DNA of 64,000 bases from Aquimarina sp042434915 (GCF_042434915.1 NZ_CP170198.1:3534001-3598000); one strand, 5' to 3'; shown: positions 43,339 through 54,426, numbered from the stretch's first letter. Translations and numbers: made by a program. Notes: a model not told the origin generated them from the sequence alone.

Positions 43339-45030
43339 TTAATTGGCAAGTTCTACAACAATTTGCTCATTGGTTTTTGTGACTTTTACTAATTTTAATT
43401 TGGATAATCCTTTCAAACCTTTGTCCCATCCTTTGTTACTTAATTGAGAGGCTGCTTTAAGGTCCTCTAGAACCATTAATTTTTGCTGTTTTAGGATATC
43501 AAAAATTGCTTTTTCATTATCGTTTAAGTCAAGTGGTTTTTTTTCTGGACGCATTTGCGGAAAGAATAAAACTTCTTGAATAGACTGGTTATTTGTCAAA
43601 TACATGATTAACCGATCCATACCTATTCCCATACCTGATGTAGGTGGCATACCATATTCGAGCGCTCTCAAAAAATCTTGATCTATAAACATAGCTTCAT
43701 CATCTCCTTTTTCACTCAATTGTAGCTGCTCTTCAAAACGAGCTCTTTGATCAATTGGATCATTTAATTCTGAATATGCATTAGCTATCTCCTTACCACA
43801 CACCATTAACTCAAAACGCTCAGTCAATTCTGGGTTGTCCCGATGTTGCTTGCATAGAGGACTCATTTCTTTGGGGTAATCGGTTATAAATGTTGGCTGT
43901 ATGTAATTGCCTTCGCACTTCTCGCCAAAAATCTCATCAATAAGTTTGCCCTTCCCCATGGTCTCATCGACCTCTATACCCATAGCTTTGGCCGCTTCTC
44001 TTATTTCTGTTTCAGATTTATTAGTAATGTCAAATCCTGTAAAATGTTTTATTGAGTCGGTCATTGTGACTCTAGCATAAGGTGTCTTAAAATCGATCTT
44101 ATGTTCACCAAAAGTAGCGTTTGTAGTTCCATTTACAGCTATCGCACAATGTTCTACCAAATTCTCTGTGAACTCCATCATCCAATTGTAGTCCTTATAA
44201 GCCACATATATTTCCATAGCTGTAAATTCTGGATTATGCGTGCGATCCATTCCTTCATTTCTGAAGTTTTTAGAAAACTCATAAACACCATCAAAACCAC
44301 CAACAATTAGTCGTTTTAAATATAGTTCATTTGCTATCCTTAAATATAAGGGTATATCTAATGCATTATGATGTGTCATAAAAGGTCGTGCAGAGGCTCC
44401 CCCAGGAATGGGTTGAAGTATCGGAGTTTCAACTTCAAAATATCCTTTCGTATTAAAAAAATCGCGCATAGCGTTAAAAAGCTTTGTTCTCTTAACGAAC
44501 ACATCTTTAACTGATGGATTCACAATTAAGTCAACATACCTTTGACGATACCTTAATTCGGGATCCGAAAAAGCATCGTGAATTTTACCATCGGTATCAG
44601 TTCTTGGTTGTGGTAGAGGCTTTAAAGTTTTACTTAAAATTTTAAAACCTTTAACCAAAACAGTTTTTTCTCCAACTTGCGTTGTAAAAAGTTCTCCTTC
44701 TATACCAATAAAATCACCGATGTCTAGTAATTTTTTATACACTTCATTGTAATGCGTTTTGTCTTCGCCACTGCAAATTTCATCGCGATTAAAATAAACT
44801 TGGATACGACCATCAGCGTCTTGAAGCTCTGCAAAAGAAGCTTTACCTTGAATACGTCGAGACATTAACCTTCCTGCTATGATCACTTTCTTACCTTCTT
44901 CAAAATCTTGCTTTATAGATTTAGATGTATGATCAATAGGATATAACGCAGCAGGATACGGGTTGATACCCATTTCTCGTAGCGTTTTTAATTTATCTCT
45001 TCTTACGAGTTCTTGTTCTGATAGTTGCAT
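43339..45030 (-). CDS. lysS: Lysine--tRNA ligase, class II
   Basis: The 563-residue enzyme has an OB-fold anticodon domain (about 50-150) and a class II core with motif 2 (FRNEGMDRTHNPEFTAMEIY) and motif 3 (GMGIGMDRL). A C-terminal extension of about 60 residues beyond the usual 500 (KAIFDILKQQKLMVLEDLK onward) looks helical and is common in flavobacterial LysS. Confidence 0.97.
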   Translation of the reverse strand: MQLSEQELVRRDKLKTLREMGINPYPAALYPIDHTSKSIKQDFEEGKKVIIAGRLMSRRIQGKASFAELQDADGRIQVYFNRDEICSGEDKTHYNEVYKKLLDIGDFIGIEGELFTTQVGEKTVLVKGFKILSKTLKPLPQPRTDTDGKIHDAFSDPELRYRQRYVDLIVNPSVKDVFVKRTKLFNAMRDFFNTKGYFEVETPILQPIPGGASARPFMTHHNALDIPLYLRIANELYLKRLIVGGFDGVYEFSKNFRNEGMDRTHNPEFTAMEIYVAYKDYNWMMEFTENLVEHCAIAVNGTTNATFGEHKIDFKTPYARVTMTDSIKHFTGFDITNKSETEIREAAKAMGIEVDETMGKGKLIDEIFGEKCEGNYIQPTFITDYPKEMSPLCKQHRDNPELTERFELMVCGKEIANAYSELNDPIDQRARFEEQLQLSEKGDDEAMFIDQDFLRALEYGMPPTSGMGIGMDRLIMYLTNNQSIQEVLFFPQMRPEKKPLDLNDNEKAIFDILKQQKLMVLEDLKAASQLSNKGWDKGLKGLSKLKLVKVTKTNEQIVVELAN

Positions 45031-45051
45031 AATTGTGCCATTTTAAGCGTG

Positions 45052-45082
45052 CAAAGATACAAAGTATGAGGTAATCTTTCAA
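45052..45082 (-). promoter_or_regulatory. lysS promoter
   Basis: On the minus strand TTG (45082-45080) is followed after 20 bases by TATCTTTG (45059-45052), a good Bacteroidetes promoter. The start codon is about 20 bases further on. Confidence 0.6.
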
Positions 45083-45206
45083 TCACTTTGACCAGAGTTA
45101 TTTAGTTTTGAATAAATAAGAATAATGAGGGTTTCCAGAGGTTGCAGTTTTTTAGGTGTAACAAATCTTTATTTGTTGCGTCTTAAGAGGTACAGAATTT
45201 AAGTTG

Positions 45207-45214
45207 TACCTTTG
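45207..45214 (+). promoter_or_regulatory. -7 element before the Pmp3-type gene
   Basis: TACCTTTG matches TAnnTTTG, 13 bases before the ATG at 45228; the upstream TTG is not clear. Confidence 0.45.
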
Positions 45215-45227
45215 AAATTATAAAAGA

Positions 45228-45386
45228 ATGAGTTTTTGGAGAGTGTTGTTAGCTATTGTTTTTCCACCTTTATCAGTTTTAGATAAAGGCTGTGGATCTG
45301 TGTTAATTGTTTTGTTATTGACTGTTTGCGGATGGATTCCTGGGGTTATAGCGGCATTGGTGATTTTAAATAATCCAAAATCATAG
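45228..45386 (+). CDS. YqaE/Pmp3 family membrane peptide
   Basis: The 52-residue protein has two membrane helices: MSFWRVLLAIVFPPLSVL, then GCGSVLIVLLLTVCGWIPGV and IAALVIL. The pattern of FPPL in helix 1, a central Gly-Cys turn and GWIPGVIAAL in helix 2 is the Pmp3/YqaE signature. Members are tied to membrane potential and stress tolerance in yeast and plants; the bacterial role is unclear. It lies 20 bases before lipB and may be transcribed with it. Confidence 0.88.
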   Translation: MSFWRVLLAIVFPPLSVLDKGCGSVLIVLLLTVCGWIPGVIAALVILNNPKS

Positions 45387-45406
45387 AGAAAGGTATTGAA
45401 TGCAAG

Positions 45407-46123
45407 ATGAATAAAATTGTAGAACTACAAGAATTAGGGTTAAAAGATTATGCCGTTACATGGGCATACCAAGAAAAATTATTTAAAGAAATTTTGGATC
45501 TCAAAATAAGAAATCGACGTGAAAATCTTTCGCTTCAAACACCTAATTATTTCCTTTTTGTAGAACATCCGCATGTATATACCCTCGGAAAAAGTGGGGA
45601 TATTAGTAATTTATTACTCAATGAAAGACAACTAGAAGAAAAAGGAGCTAGTTTTTATAAAATTAATAGAGGTGGTGATATTACTTATCATGGTCCTGGT
45701 CAAATCGTAGGATATCCAATACTGGATTTGGACAATTTTTTTACAGATATTCACAAATATTTGAGACTTTTAGAAGAAATGATCATTTTAACTCTGGCAG
45801 AGTATGGTGTCGTAGGTACTCGCAGTCAAGGTGAAACAGGAGTTTGGCTGGATGTAGGCACGCCTTTTGCTCGCAAAATCTGTGCTATGGGTGTTCGTGC
45901 CAGTCGCTGGGTTACTATGCATGGTTTTGCTTTTAACATCAATGCAGATTTGGGTTATTTTGATAACATCATACCATGTGGTATAAAAGGTAAGGCCGTT
46001 ACCTCACTTAATGTAGAGTTAGGCAAAGAGTTTATAGATGTGACCGAGGTAAAGCAAAAATTATCTAAACATTTTACTCATTTGTTTGAATCAAATTTCA
46101 TAAACACACCAATAGCGTTATAA
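45407..46123 (+). CDS. lipB: Octanoyl-[acyl-carrier-protein]:protein transferase
   Basis: The 238-residue enzyme moves the octanoyl group from ACP to lipoyl domains, such as that of the E2 encoded at 27166. The motifs are RGGDITYHGPGQIVGYPILD, the catalytic Lys in ARKICAMGVRASRW and the catalytic Cys in IIPCGIKGKAVTS. Its length and motif set are normal. Confidence 0.96.
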   Translation: MNKIVELQELGLKDYAVTWAYQEKLFKEILDLKIRNRRENLSLQTPNYFLFVEHPHVYTLGKSGDISNLLLNERQLEEKGASFYKINRGGDITYHGPGQIVGYPILDLDNFFTDIHKYLRLLEEMIILTLAEYGVVGTRSQGETGVWLDVGTPFARKICAMGVRASRWVTMHGFAFNINADLGYFDNIIPCGIKGKAVTSLNVELGKEFIDVTEVKQKLSKHFTHLFESNFINTPIAL

Positions 46124-46159
46124 ATACTAATATTTATTAGTGTTAGAAATCTAGCGTAG

Positions 46160-48628
46160 TTAATTCATTTGATATAATAAAATACTATTATCTTCTCCTT
46201 GAACTACTATTTCTAATGAAATATCTTTATCCATATTTCCCATCTGTATTTCAGACACCCCATAAATAGGAAAATTTTGAATTAATTCACCGTTGCTATC
46301 ATAGAGATAAACTTTTTTAGTCTGAATATCCGTTATAGTAATGTAAATTTTATCATTGATATAGAAAAGTTGTGGCGCTGTATACACTCCAAAATCTAAG
46401 GCAATCGTCTTATCTTTTATATTAAGTTGATTTTCTGATAACAGAACTAAAGTTTTATTTGTTGCAACCAAATTACTTGAAGCGGCATATTTTTCAGGAC
46501 TATAACTCACAACTCCTTTTTGATCGATTTGTGTTAACCTTCCGCCTGCGTCAAGTGATATAAAATTGTCATTATGTCGATACCATCGATTTTTAGAAAA
46601 TCTGAGGCTTTCTTTTACTTCTAATCGCTGTCTACCCAGACGGTCTAGAATATTCAATTTCCCAGTTGTTTCGGCAATCAAAATATAGTCTTTAGTTCCT
46701 ATGCGAATATGTTGTGGGGTCTGTACAACTGGATTTTTTGTTTCTTTAAATCGAAAACCGCTAACGACATCACCTTGCGCATTAAACATAGTTACTTTGT
46801 TTTTTTGAACAATTACGATCCTATACCTTTTACTTTTATCATAATCAAATAGAGCTAGTGGCATTGTTATACTTTCAGTAAATTTTTTTGGATATGGCGG
46901 AACAGTATTTCCATCACGATCTAATAAGTATACAGTATTTGAAGTATTGAAGAGTAATTGAAACCTACCATTTTTATAAATATCGATTTGTTGAATATCT
47001 CCAAGAATAGGACCATCAAGTTGTTTTTTCCAAAATACCGTGCCTTTGGCCGAGATAAGATATAATGTATTAGTAATATCTTGCACCACAATATCTAATC
47101 CTTTAGTTCTGTGGTTTTTAACAAGAATGGGGCTTGATAATAACTTATTAGATAAAGTAGTTGCGGCAACTTGGGTAACCGATGAAACAGCTTCTTTAGT
47201 GATATGCTTTTGAAAAATATGATGCTGATGTGCAAAATCTTTTTCTTTAATGAGTTGTGTGACAAGAAGTTTATATTCAGCAGTTTTAACTGTAGCCCAA
47301 ATAGTATTTTGTTCATCCCTAGTTTGTTCCTGAAGTTTTTTGGTATACAATGCTACATCTTGTACAGTAAGAATAGTAGAGGCTTCAGATAATTTTTCTA
47401 AAGCATTACTGTAATAATCCTGATTATAGAGCACTGCTTGACTTTGGATATTAGCAATCATTAATCTTAGAGTCTCAATCGATGAAGAAAATACGATAAA
47501 GTCACCATAAATAAAATAGAGCGTTGTGTCAATGCTAGGAATCAATGGTTTTAAAATGCCAGATAATGCCTTTGGATTATCGTAACCAAAGATTTCGATA
47601 TCACGATATGTTTCTGTTCTCTCACCCTGTAGAACTTCTTGAGCAACTGTTGGGTTAAGTGTTGTCAAGGTAATAACTTTATTTTTGTTAAGCGTAATGA
47701 TTCCAATTTCAGAAGTGGTCGCAAGGATTTCATCCAGATCTGTAGCTATATCGCGTATATCTCTTTCTTGCGCTTTAGCTAGATTTTTCTTTAGAGTAGT
47801 GAAATTATCAAAAGTATACGATATAAAATCAGTTGCGCTAATAGGTGTGATTTTTGATATGAGATTTTCTTGCGCTACAGTATTGTCAAAAATACCAATG
47901 GTGCTCGATAGAGAATCACGCTCTACAGCAATTCCGTCCAAATGAATAGCGTCTTGTTCAATAGAGCTGTCCAAAGATATCCATCCGCTAAAATTAGCAA
48001 GAAGCGAGGGAGAGGTGTCTCCCAAAAGATTTTCATACAAGCTTGCGAGCTTTTTACCATTAAATAGAATAGAGATTGGTTGGGAGTCATCGGTAATCTC
48101 ATATGCTTTTTTCAAATCTTCCGATATTTTCTTAGGAGCTTTAATTCCACGTATGCGATTCTCTATAAGTAATTGCGAAGAAGAAGCAATAAGTACACTA
48201 TCCTGTTGGACCGCATAAAATGTAGCTTCAGGCAACATAATTTTATGAAAATCAATTCCCGAATAAGTCAGTTTTTCTATTTTTTTAGTGGTCGTAGCGT
48301 CATTCTTCAAAATCACATCGTGAATTGAAGTTATATAAGTGTATTCAAACTTATTTTTTCCTAAGGGTGAGAAGCATAGTAAGCTAGGAGAAGTAATAGA
48401 TTCTTTAATTACAGGCAATGCTTTAAAATATTTGACCAACTCAAAAGAGTCGTTAGTTTTTAGAAATGAATTATTGACAAGCTTACTTTTTGCTTGATCA
48501 AGATCATTGATTTTAATGACAACCTGAGCACTCGTTGGTATATATTCTAGCAACGAGTGACTAGTAGAAGATTTCTTAGTACACGAAAATATTAGTAACG
48601 AAATAAAAATTACAACTATTTTTTTCAT
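46160..48628 (-). CDS. Large lipoprotein with C-terminal propeller-like repeats, unknown
   Basis: The 822-residue protein has a lipobox (LLIFSCTKK, Cys16). The N-terminal 480 residues contain alternating strands and helices (LLEYIPTSAQVVIKINDLD; YGDFIVFSSSIETLRLM), resembling DUF3352-type surface proteins. The last about 320 residues show repeated beta motifs (RGDGNTV-like LLDRDGNTVPPYPK, LNILDRLGRQRLE, YLYDSNGELIQNFPIYG), suggesting a beta-propeller. I recognise no named family. It probably sits on the periplasmic face of the outer membrane. Its neighbours are lipB and rnhB, which give no clue. Confidence 0.75.
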   Translation of the reverse strand: MKKIVVIFISLLIFSCTKKSSTSHSLLEYIPTSAQVVIKINDLDQAKSKLVNNSFLKTNDSFELVKYFKALPVIKESITSPSLLCFSPLGKNKFEYTYITSIHDVILKNDATTTKKIEKLTYSGIDFHKIMLPEATFYAVQQDSVLIASSSQLLIENRIRGIKAPKKISEDLKKAYEITDDSQPISILFNGKKLASLYENLLGDTSPSLLANFSGWISLDSSIEQDAIHLDGIAVERDSLSSTIGIFDNTVAQENLISKITPISATDFISYTFDNFTTLKKNLAKAQERDIRDIATDLDEILATTSEIGIITLNKNKVITLTTLNPTVAQEVLQGERTETYRDIEIFGYDNPKALSGILKPLIPSIDTTLYFIYGDFIVFSSSIETLRLMIANIQSQAVLYNQDYYSNALEKLSEASTILTVQDVALYTKKLQEQTRDEQNTIWATVKTAEYKLLVTQLIKEKDFAHQHHIFQKHITKEAVSSVTQVAATTLSNKLLSSPILVKNHRTKGLDIVVQDITNTLYLISAKGTVFWKKQLDGPILGDIQQIDIYKNGRFQLLFNTSNTVYLLDRDGNTVPPYPKKFTESITMPLALFDYDKSKRYRIVIVQKNKVTMFNAQGDVVSGFRFKETKNPVVQTPQHIRIGTKDYILIAETTGKLNILDRLGRQRLEVKESLRFSKNRWYRHNDNFISLDAGGRLTQIDQKGVVSYSPEKYAASSNLVATNKTLVLLSENQLNIKDKTIALDFGVYTAPQLFYINDKIYITITDIQTKKVYLYDSNGELIQNFPIYGVSEIQMGNMDKDISLEIVVQGEDNSILLYQMN

Positions 48629-48736
48629 AGAATACGATGGTTTGTCAATAAATATGTAATGTTCACTAGGGTTAATTAGAACGCAATAGTTGAACTATAC
48701 GTATTATTAATTGTGAATTTCAATTTTCAAATATAA

Positions 48737-49339
48737 TTATTTGAAATCTAGTGCAAACTGTTCGGGTAATAATCTAAAACTTTTTCGATGATATTTGGTG
48801 ACCCCATACTGTCTAATCGCATCGCGATGCTCTGCGGTTGGATAGCCTTTGTTTTGTTTCCAATTATACATCGGGAATTCGTGATGAATTTTTTCCATGA
48901 ATGCGTCACGATAGGTTTTTGCTAAAATCGATGCAGCGGCAATATGCAAAAATTTGGCATCACCTTTTATAATACAAGAATGAGGGATATTTTTATATGG
49001 TTTAAAGCGATTTCCATCAACCGCAATGTGTTCTGGAACTAAAGTTAATTTGTCAATAGCACGCTGCATTGCAGTGATAGAAGCGTTCAAAATATTTATT
49101 GTATCAATTTCTTCCATAAAAACATGGGTAACGCTATAACTGAGACAATCGTTCTCCAATTGATGCCTTAACTTTAAGCGTGTCACAGCCGATACTTTTT
49201 TGGAGTCATTTAATATAGTGTGCTTATAGTTTTTTGGTAAAATAACAGCAGCTGCCGTTACAGGACCCGCAAGGCATCCTCGACCAGCTTCATCTGTGCC
49301 ACATTCGATAAGCTCTGGGTGCAATTTTAATTGTAACAT
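48737..49339 (-). CDS. rnhB: Ribonuclease HII
   Basis: The 200-residue enzyme removes ribonucleotides from DNA. Active-site acidic residues lie in IECGTDEAGRGCLAGPV and HIAVDGNRF, with a further Asp near KTYRDAFMEKIH. The ATG at 49339 begins where homology begins; an in-frame extension to 49411 is not family-like. It is divergent from the porin gene. Confidence 0.96.
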   Translation of the reverse strand: MLQLKLHPELIECGTDEAGRGCLAGPVTAAAVILPKNYKHTILNDSKKVSAVTRLKLRHQLENDCLSYSVTHVFMEEIDTINILNASITAMQRAIDKLTLVPEHIAVDGNRFKPYKNIPHSCIIKGDAKFLHIAAASILAKTYRDAFMEKIHHEFPMYNWKQNKGYPTAEHRDAIRQYGVTKYHRKSFRLLPEQFALDFK

Positions 49340-49437
49340 GAAGCGAAGATACTGTATGTAAACAAAATCCAAAATAAAAAAGATGTATGACACTGTTTCA
49401 AAATGGCACATTGGTATTTCAATTCATTAAAAAAGCA

Positions 49438-49445
49438 TATTTTTG
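49438..49445 (+). promoter_or_regulatory. Likely -7 element of the porin gene
   Basis: TATTTTTG matches TAnnTTTG and lies 18 bases before the ATG. The nearest TTG (49411-49413) is 24 bases upstream, longer than usual. Confidence 0.4.
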
Positions 49446-49463
49446 CTATAGTTCAGCACACCT

Positions 49464-51443
49464 ATGAAAAGATATTTAGTATTCGTATTCCTTATGTTTG
49501 TGACAAGTTTTATACAAGCGCAAAGAGGGAAAGCAGATAATTTTAAAAACGCTAATGAAAAAGATGCTTCAGAGAATCCTCGTAAATCATTGCGAACCAA
49601 AAGTAAAGAAAGAGAAAAACCAGCGATTACAGAATATAAAATTATTAACAATGTAAATGATACGACCTTTGTAGACACCACTTTAACAATTCAAAAAGAC
49701 TATCGTTTTGATTATTTGAGAAGGGACAGTTTTGAATTGTTACCAGTAAATAACGTAGGGCAATCGTACACCAGTCTGTCAAAAAGAGACCAGCCTCATC
49801 ATATATTGCCTTTATTTGGAGCCAGAGCAAAGCACTTTAATTTTATGGAGGTTAGTGATATTAATTATTATCATGTCCCAACGCCATTCTCAGAACTTTA
49901 TTTTAAGACAACCTTCGAACAAGGTCAGCAATTAGATGCTTTTTTCACAGTGAATACATCACCTAATCTCAATTTAGCTATAGCTTATAAAGGTATGAGA
50001 TCTTTGGGTAAATATCAACATGCCTTAGCCAGCTCTGGAAATTTTAGAATGTCAGCCTCCTATAAAACGGCTAATAATCGCTACAGTGTGAAAACGCATT
50101 TTGTCGCACAAGATCTTATGAATGAAGAAAATGGTGGATTGTCGGAAGATGGAGTAGCACAATATTTAAATTCAGGAGAGTTTATAGGACAACAAGATGA
50201 GTTTAGTGATCGCAGTGCGATAGAAGTTACTTTTGAGGATGCTGAAAATAACTTAAAAGGAAAACGTTTTTACTTTGATCACCAACTACATTTGATAAAA
50301 AAAACGGATAGTTTAAGTACTTCATTCATAGTTGGACACCGTTTGGATCTTACAGATAAATCATATGAATTTCAGCAAACAACTCCCAATGCAATTTTTG
50401 GAGATGCTTACGTAACTAGTGGCATTCGGGATAAAGTAGCTTTTGAAAATTTCACTAATCAATTGTATGTTAATTTCTCATTAGGACAGTTAGGTACACT
50501 TACTGCAAAGACAACAATAGTAAACTATAATTATGGGTATAATACGTTGCTTACTCAAATAACCGAAGAGGATACACCTATTATGATACCAAATCGTATA
50601 AAGGGTGATGCGTTTATTACAGGAGGAGCATACCATAACAAAGTCGGTAGATTAAATTTGTATGCAGATGTAGAATCGGTGATATCAGGAAACTTTGATG
50701 GGTATAAGTATCGCGCCGGTATTGGTTTTGATTTTACCCCTAATGATACTGTTGAGCTTTATGGATCGCAAGAAGCGGTAGCGCCTAATTATAATTTCCT
50801 CCTTTATCAAAGTGATTACATAAATTACAATTGGTTTAATGCCTTCGATAATACTATCATAGAGAAGGTAGCTTTACGTTTGAGATCTATAAAGACGTTA
50901 GCTGTTACAGCAAGTTATGAGCAAATTGATAACTACACTTACTTTTCAAAGGATCAGAATGGGTTTGTAAAACCATTTCAATATTCAGAAACTATAAACG
51001 TAACAAAAATTAAAGCAACCAAAAATATTGTACTAGGTAAGTTTGGATTAGACAACACAATCCTATATCAAAATATAAGGCAAGACCAAGAGGTATACAA
51101 AGTTCCCGATTTAATTACTAGAAATACTCTGTATTATCAAGATCATTGGTTTAAAAAAGCGCTATTTCTTCAAACAGGTATCACATGTAAGTATTTCACT
51201 TCTTTTCAAGCAGATGGGTATGATCCAGTTTTATCAGAGTTTTACGTTCAGGATCAGCAAGAAATTGGAGGATATCCGCAGTTTGATATATTTTTCAATG
51301 CCAAGGTTAGACAAACACGAATATTTTTTAAGTTTGAGAATATCGGAGAAGCATTTGTTCAAAATGCAGAATTTTCTACACCAGGATACCCAATGCGTGA
51401 TGCAGTGCTGCGATTTGGGATCGTTTGGAATTTCTTCTTGTAA
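49464..51443 (+). CDS. Putative outer-membrane porin (Porin_10 type)
   Basis: The 659-residue protein has a signal peptide (about 1-19, ending in IQAQ). A polar linker rich in Lys, Glu and Arg follows (about 20-55), then a long array of amphipathic beta strands with alternating aromatic residues, ending in a Phe-rich strand (FGIVWNFFL), as in outer-membrane barrels. The block PHHILPLFGARAKHFNFMEV is typical of the bacteroidete putative porin family. The transported substrate is unknown. Confidence 0.85.
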   Translation: MKRYLVFVFLMFVTSFIQAQRGKADNFKNANEKDASENPRKSLRTKSKEREKPAITEYKIINNVNDTTFVDTTLTIQKDYRFDYLRRDSFELLPVNNVGQSYTSLSKRDQPHHILPLFGARAKHFNFMEVSDINYYHVPTPFSELYFKTTFEQGQQLDAFFTVNTSPNLNLAIAYKGMRSLGKYQHALASSGNFRMSASYKTANNRYSVKTHFVAQDLMNEENGGLSEDGVAQYLNSGEFIGQQDEFSDRSAIEVTFEDAENNLKGKRFYFDHQLHLIKKTDSLSTSFIVGHRLDLTDKSYEFQQTTPNAIFGDAYVTSGIRDKVAFENFTNQLYVNFSLGQLGTLTAKTTIVNYNYGYNTLLTQITEEDTPIMIPNRIKGDAFITGGAYHNKVGRLNLYADVESVISGNFDGYKYRAGIGFDFTPNDTVELYGSQEAVAPNYNFLLYQSDYINYNWFNAFDNTIIEKVALRLRSIKTLAVTASYEQIDNYTYFSKDQNGFVKPFQYSETINVTKIKATKNIVLGKFGLDNTILYQNIRQDQEVYKVPDLITRNTLYYQDHWFKKALFLQTGITCKYFTSFQADGYDPVLSEFYVQDQQEIGGYPQFDIFFNAKVRQTRIFFKFENIGEAFVQNAEFSTPGYPMRDAVLRFGIVWNFFL

Positions 51444-51660
51444 AGTTTTCTGGTCCCATTTCGCGCTATTAGTTACAATTCCTCGCAAAAGCTGCGGGAT
51501 TTTCACGGCTATCGCGGGTGCGGTTTAAAGTAATAGTAAGGAGTAAGAGTGATCTATATTTAAAGCGTTATAAGTTTTATAATAGGGATAGGTGAAAAAA
51601 GCATGATTTAACAATAAGATAACCAAACCGTTACAAAAAAGTTAAAATATTTTCAAGAAA
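51444..51660. other. Gap between porin gene and rRNA promoters
   Basis: No gene is seen. The first 80 bases contain CTCGCAAAAGCTGCGGGAT-type GC-rich sequence (51480-51500) that can pair loosely, perhaps a weak terminator for the porin transcript. The rest is AT-rich. Confidence 0.4.
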
Positions 51661-51665
51661 AGTAC

Positions 51666-51738
51666 TTGTTGTATTGCAAAAGGGTCGTATGTTTGCACCC
51701 GCAAAACGGGCTAACTGTTGAGCGATCGTTCATAGAAA
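51666..51738 (+). promoter_or_regulatory. rrn promoter P1 with downstream box
   Basis: TTG (51666-51668), 19 bases, TATGTTTG (51688-51695), then a GC-rich start region (CACCCGCAAAACGGG) and GTTCATAGAAA at 51728-51738, 40 bases after the -7 element begins. Confidence 0.8.
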
Positions 51739-51792
51739 GGGAGTAGAGTTTTAAAGGAGGTGAAAATTTCTAAAAAAAACTTTAAAAAAAGC

Positions 51793-51869
51793 TTTTCATA
51801 ATAAAAAAGGTTTGTATGTTTGCACCCCGCAAAACAGGGTTAGTAGATGCGGCTAAAGTTCATAGAAAA
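51793..51869 (+). promoter_or_regulatory. rrn promoter P2 with downstream box
   Basis: TTT in place of TTG (51793-51795), 19 bases, TATGTTTG (51815-51822), GC-rich start region, then GTTCATAGAAAA at 51858-51869. The altered -33 makes it the weakest match of the four. Confidence 0.65.
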
Positions 51870-51917
51870 GTATTGTTTTTAGAGTTTATTTCGAAGAAAA
51901 AAAACTTTCAAAAACAC

Positions 51918-51987
51918 TTGACAGAATAGAAAAAGGTTGTATGTTTGCAGCCGCAAAACGACAAGAAGTTTTGCAGATGTTCTAGAG
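51918..51987 (+). promoter_or_regulatory. rrn promoter P3 with downstream box
   Basis: TTG (51918-51920, within CTTGACA), 19 bases, TATGTTTG (51940-51947), then CAGCCGCAAAACG and the variant box GTTCTAGAG at 51979-51987. Confidence 0.8.
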
Positions 51988-52031
51988 AGTTTTTGAGGTC
52001 TTTATAAAACTAAAAAAAACTTTAAAAAAGC

Positions 52032-52094
52032 TTGCTAGTGTAAATAAAGGTTGTATATTTGCAGCCGCTTAGACAAACAAGCAAACGTTCATAA
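52032..52094 (+). promoter_or_regulatory. rrn promoter P4, nearest 16S
   Basis: TTG (52032-52034), 19 bases, TATATTTG (52054-52061), then CAGCCGC and GTTCATAA at 52087-52094. It is about 280 bases upstream of mature 16S. Confidence 0.82.
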
Positions 52095-52195
52095 TCATTA
52101 AGATACTGCAATAGGGCAGAAATTTAAAGAGGTTCGACTCCTTACTCTTAAACAAGAATTGCTAGCGATGAAGATTGCTTTAGTAATTAGAGAAA

Positions 52196-52211
52196 GTTCA
52201 TAGACATATTG
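52196..52211 (+). promoter_or_regulatory. 16S leader box (boxA-like or processing element)
   Basis: GTTCATAGACATATTG precedes 16S by about 130 bases. The spacer before 23S has almost the same sequence at 54411-54426. The position before each large rRNA suggests an antitermination or processing signal. Confidence 0.6.
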
Positions 52212-52342
52212 ATTGACAGCGCGTTTTACGATTTAATCTTTCGGGATTAGGTTGTAGAAGCAAACAAAGAATTAAGACTAGAAAGTCATACTTGAGATTA
52301 CGATAAATTCCGGTGTTGTTTTTAGATAATATTTAAAGATAC

Positions 52343-53867
<1,525 letters not shown>

Positions 53868-54054
53868 TAGAGATTTATGCGCTAGCCTAGCTAGTTGTAT
53901 AGATTAAATTCAATATCGGAAGTATTCTCAAAGAGTATTTTTTAGTCTTAATTGCTGTTAATTAATTATTTAGAATTGAGATTTTAGATAGTAGAATTGA
54001 ATAATGTTTAAGTTATTCATATCTCAATACTAAGGTTCTCAGTACTAGTTAACG

Positions 54055-54128
54055 AGTCTCATAGCTCAGCTGGTTAGAGCGCTACACTGATAATGTAGAG
54101 GTCGGCAGTTCGAGTCTGCCTGAGACTA
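54055..54128 (+). tRNA. tRNA-Ile (GAT)
   Basis: Acceptor arms are AGTCTCA (54055-54061) and TGAGACT (54121-54127) with discriminator A. The D-arm is AGCTCAGCTGGTTAGAGC, the anticodon GAT is at 54089-54091 in stem CTACA/TGTAG, and the T-arm is GGCAGTTCGAGTCTGCC. CCA is not encoded. Confidence 0.97.
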
Positions 54129-54248
54129 CAAATAAGTTGAAATACTTATACGTTCATACAAAGAAATGTTGAAAAGGAAATTTTAGAAGTTGAGAATTGA
54201 GTACTTCGTAATTGTTAATTCTGGATTCGAGATTCTGGATTTTATTAT

Positions 54249-54322
54249 GGGGAATTAGCTCAGCTGGCTAGAGCGCCTGCCTTGCACGCAGGAGGTCATC
54301 GGTTCGACTCCGATATTCTCCA
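54249..54322 (+). tRNA. tRNA-Ala (TGC)
   Basis: Acceptor arms are GGGGAAT (54249-54255) and ATTCTCC (54315-54321) with discriminator A. The anticodon TGC is at 54283-54285 in stem CCTGC/GCAGG, and the T-arm contains GGTTCGACTCC. CCA follows directly at 54323-54325 and may be encoded. Confidence 0.97.
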
Positions 54323-54395
54323 CCAGGTAGCACCTGGAGGCAATTATGAAAATTGTTTGAGAGTGCTACACGAATTTCACTGATAATTTTTATCG

Positions 54396-54426
54396 GTGGC
54401 GATTCGCCACGTTCATTGACATATTG
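54396..54426 (+). promoter_or_regulatory. 23S leader hairpin and boxA-like element
   Basis: Hairpin GTGGCG (54396-54401) and CGCCAC (54405-54410), then GTTCATTGACATATTG (54411-54426), which differs by one base from the box before 16S. Confidence 0.6.
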
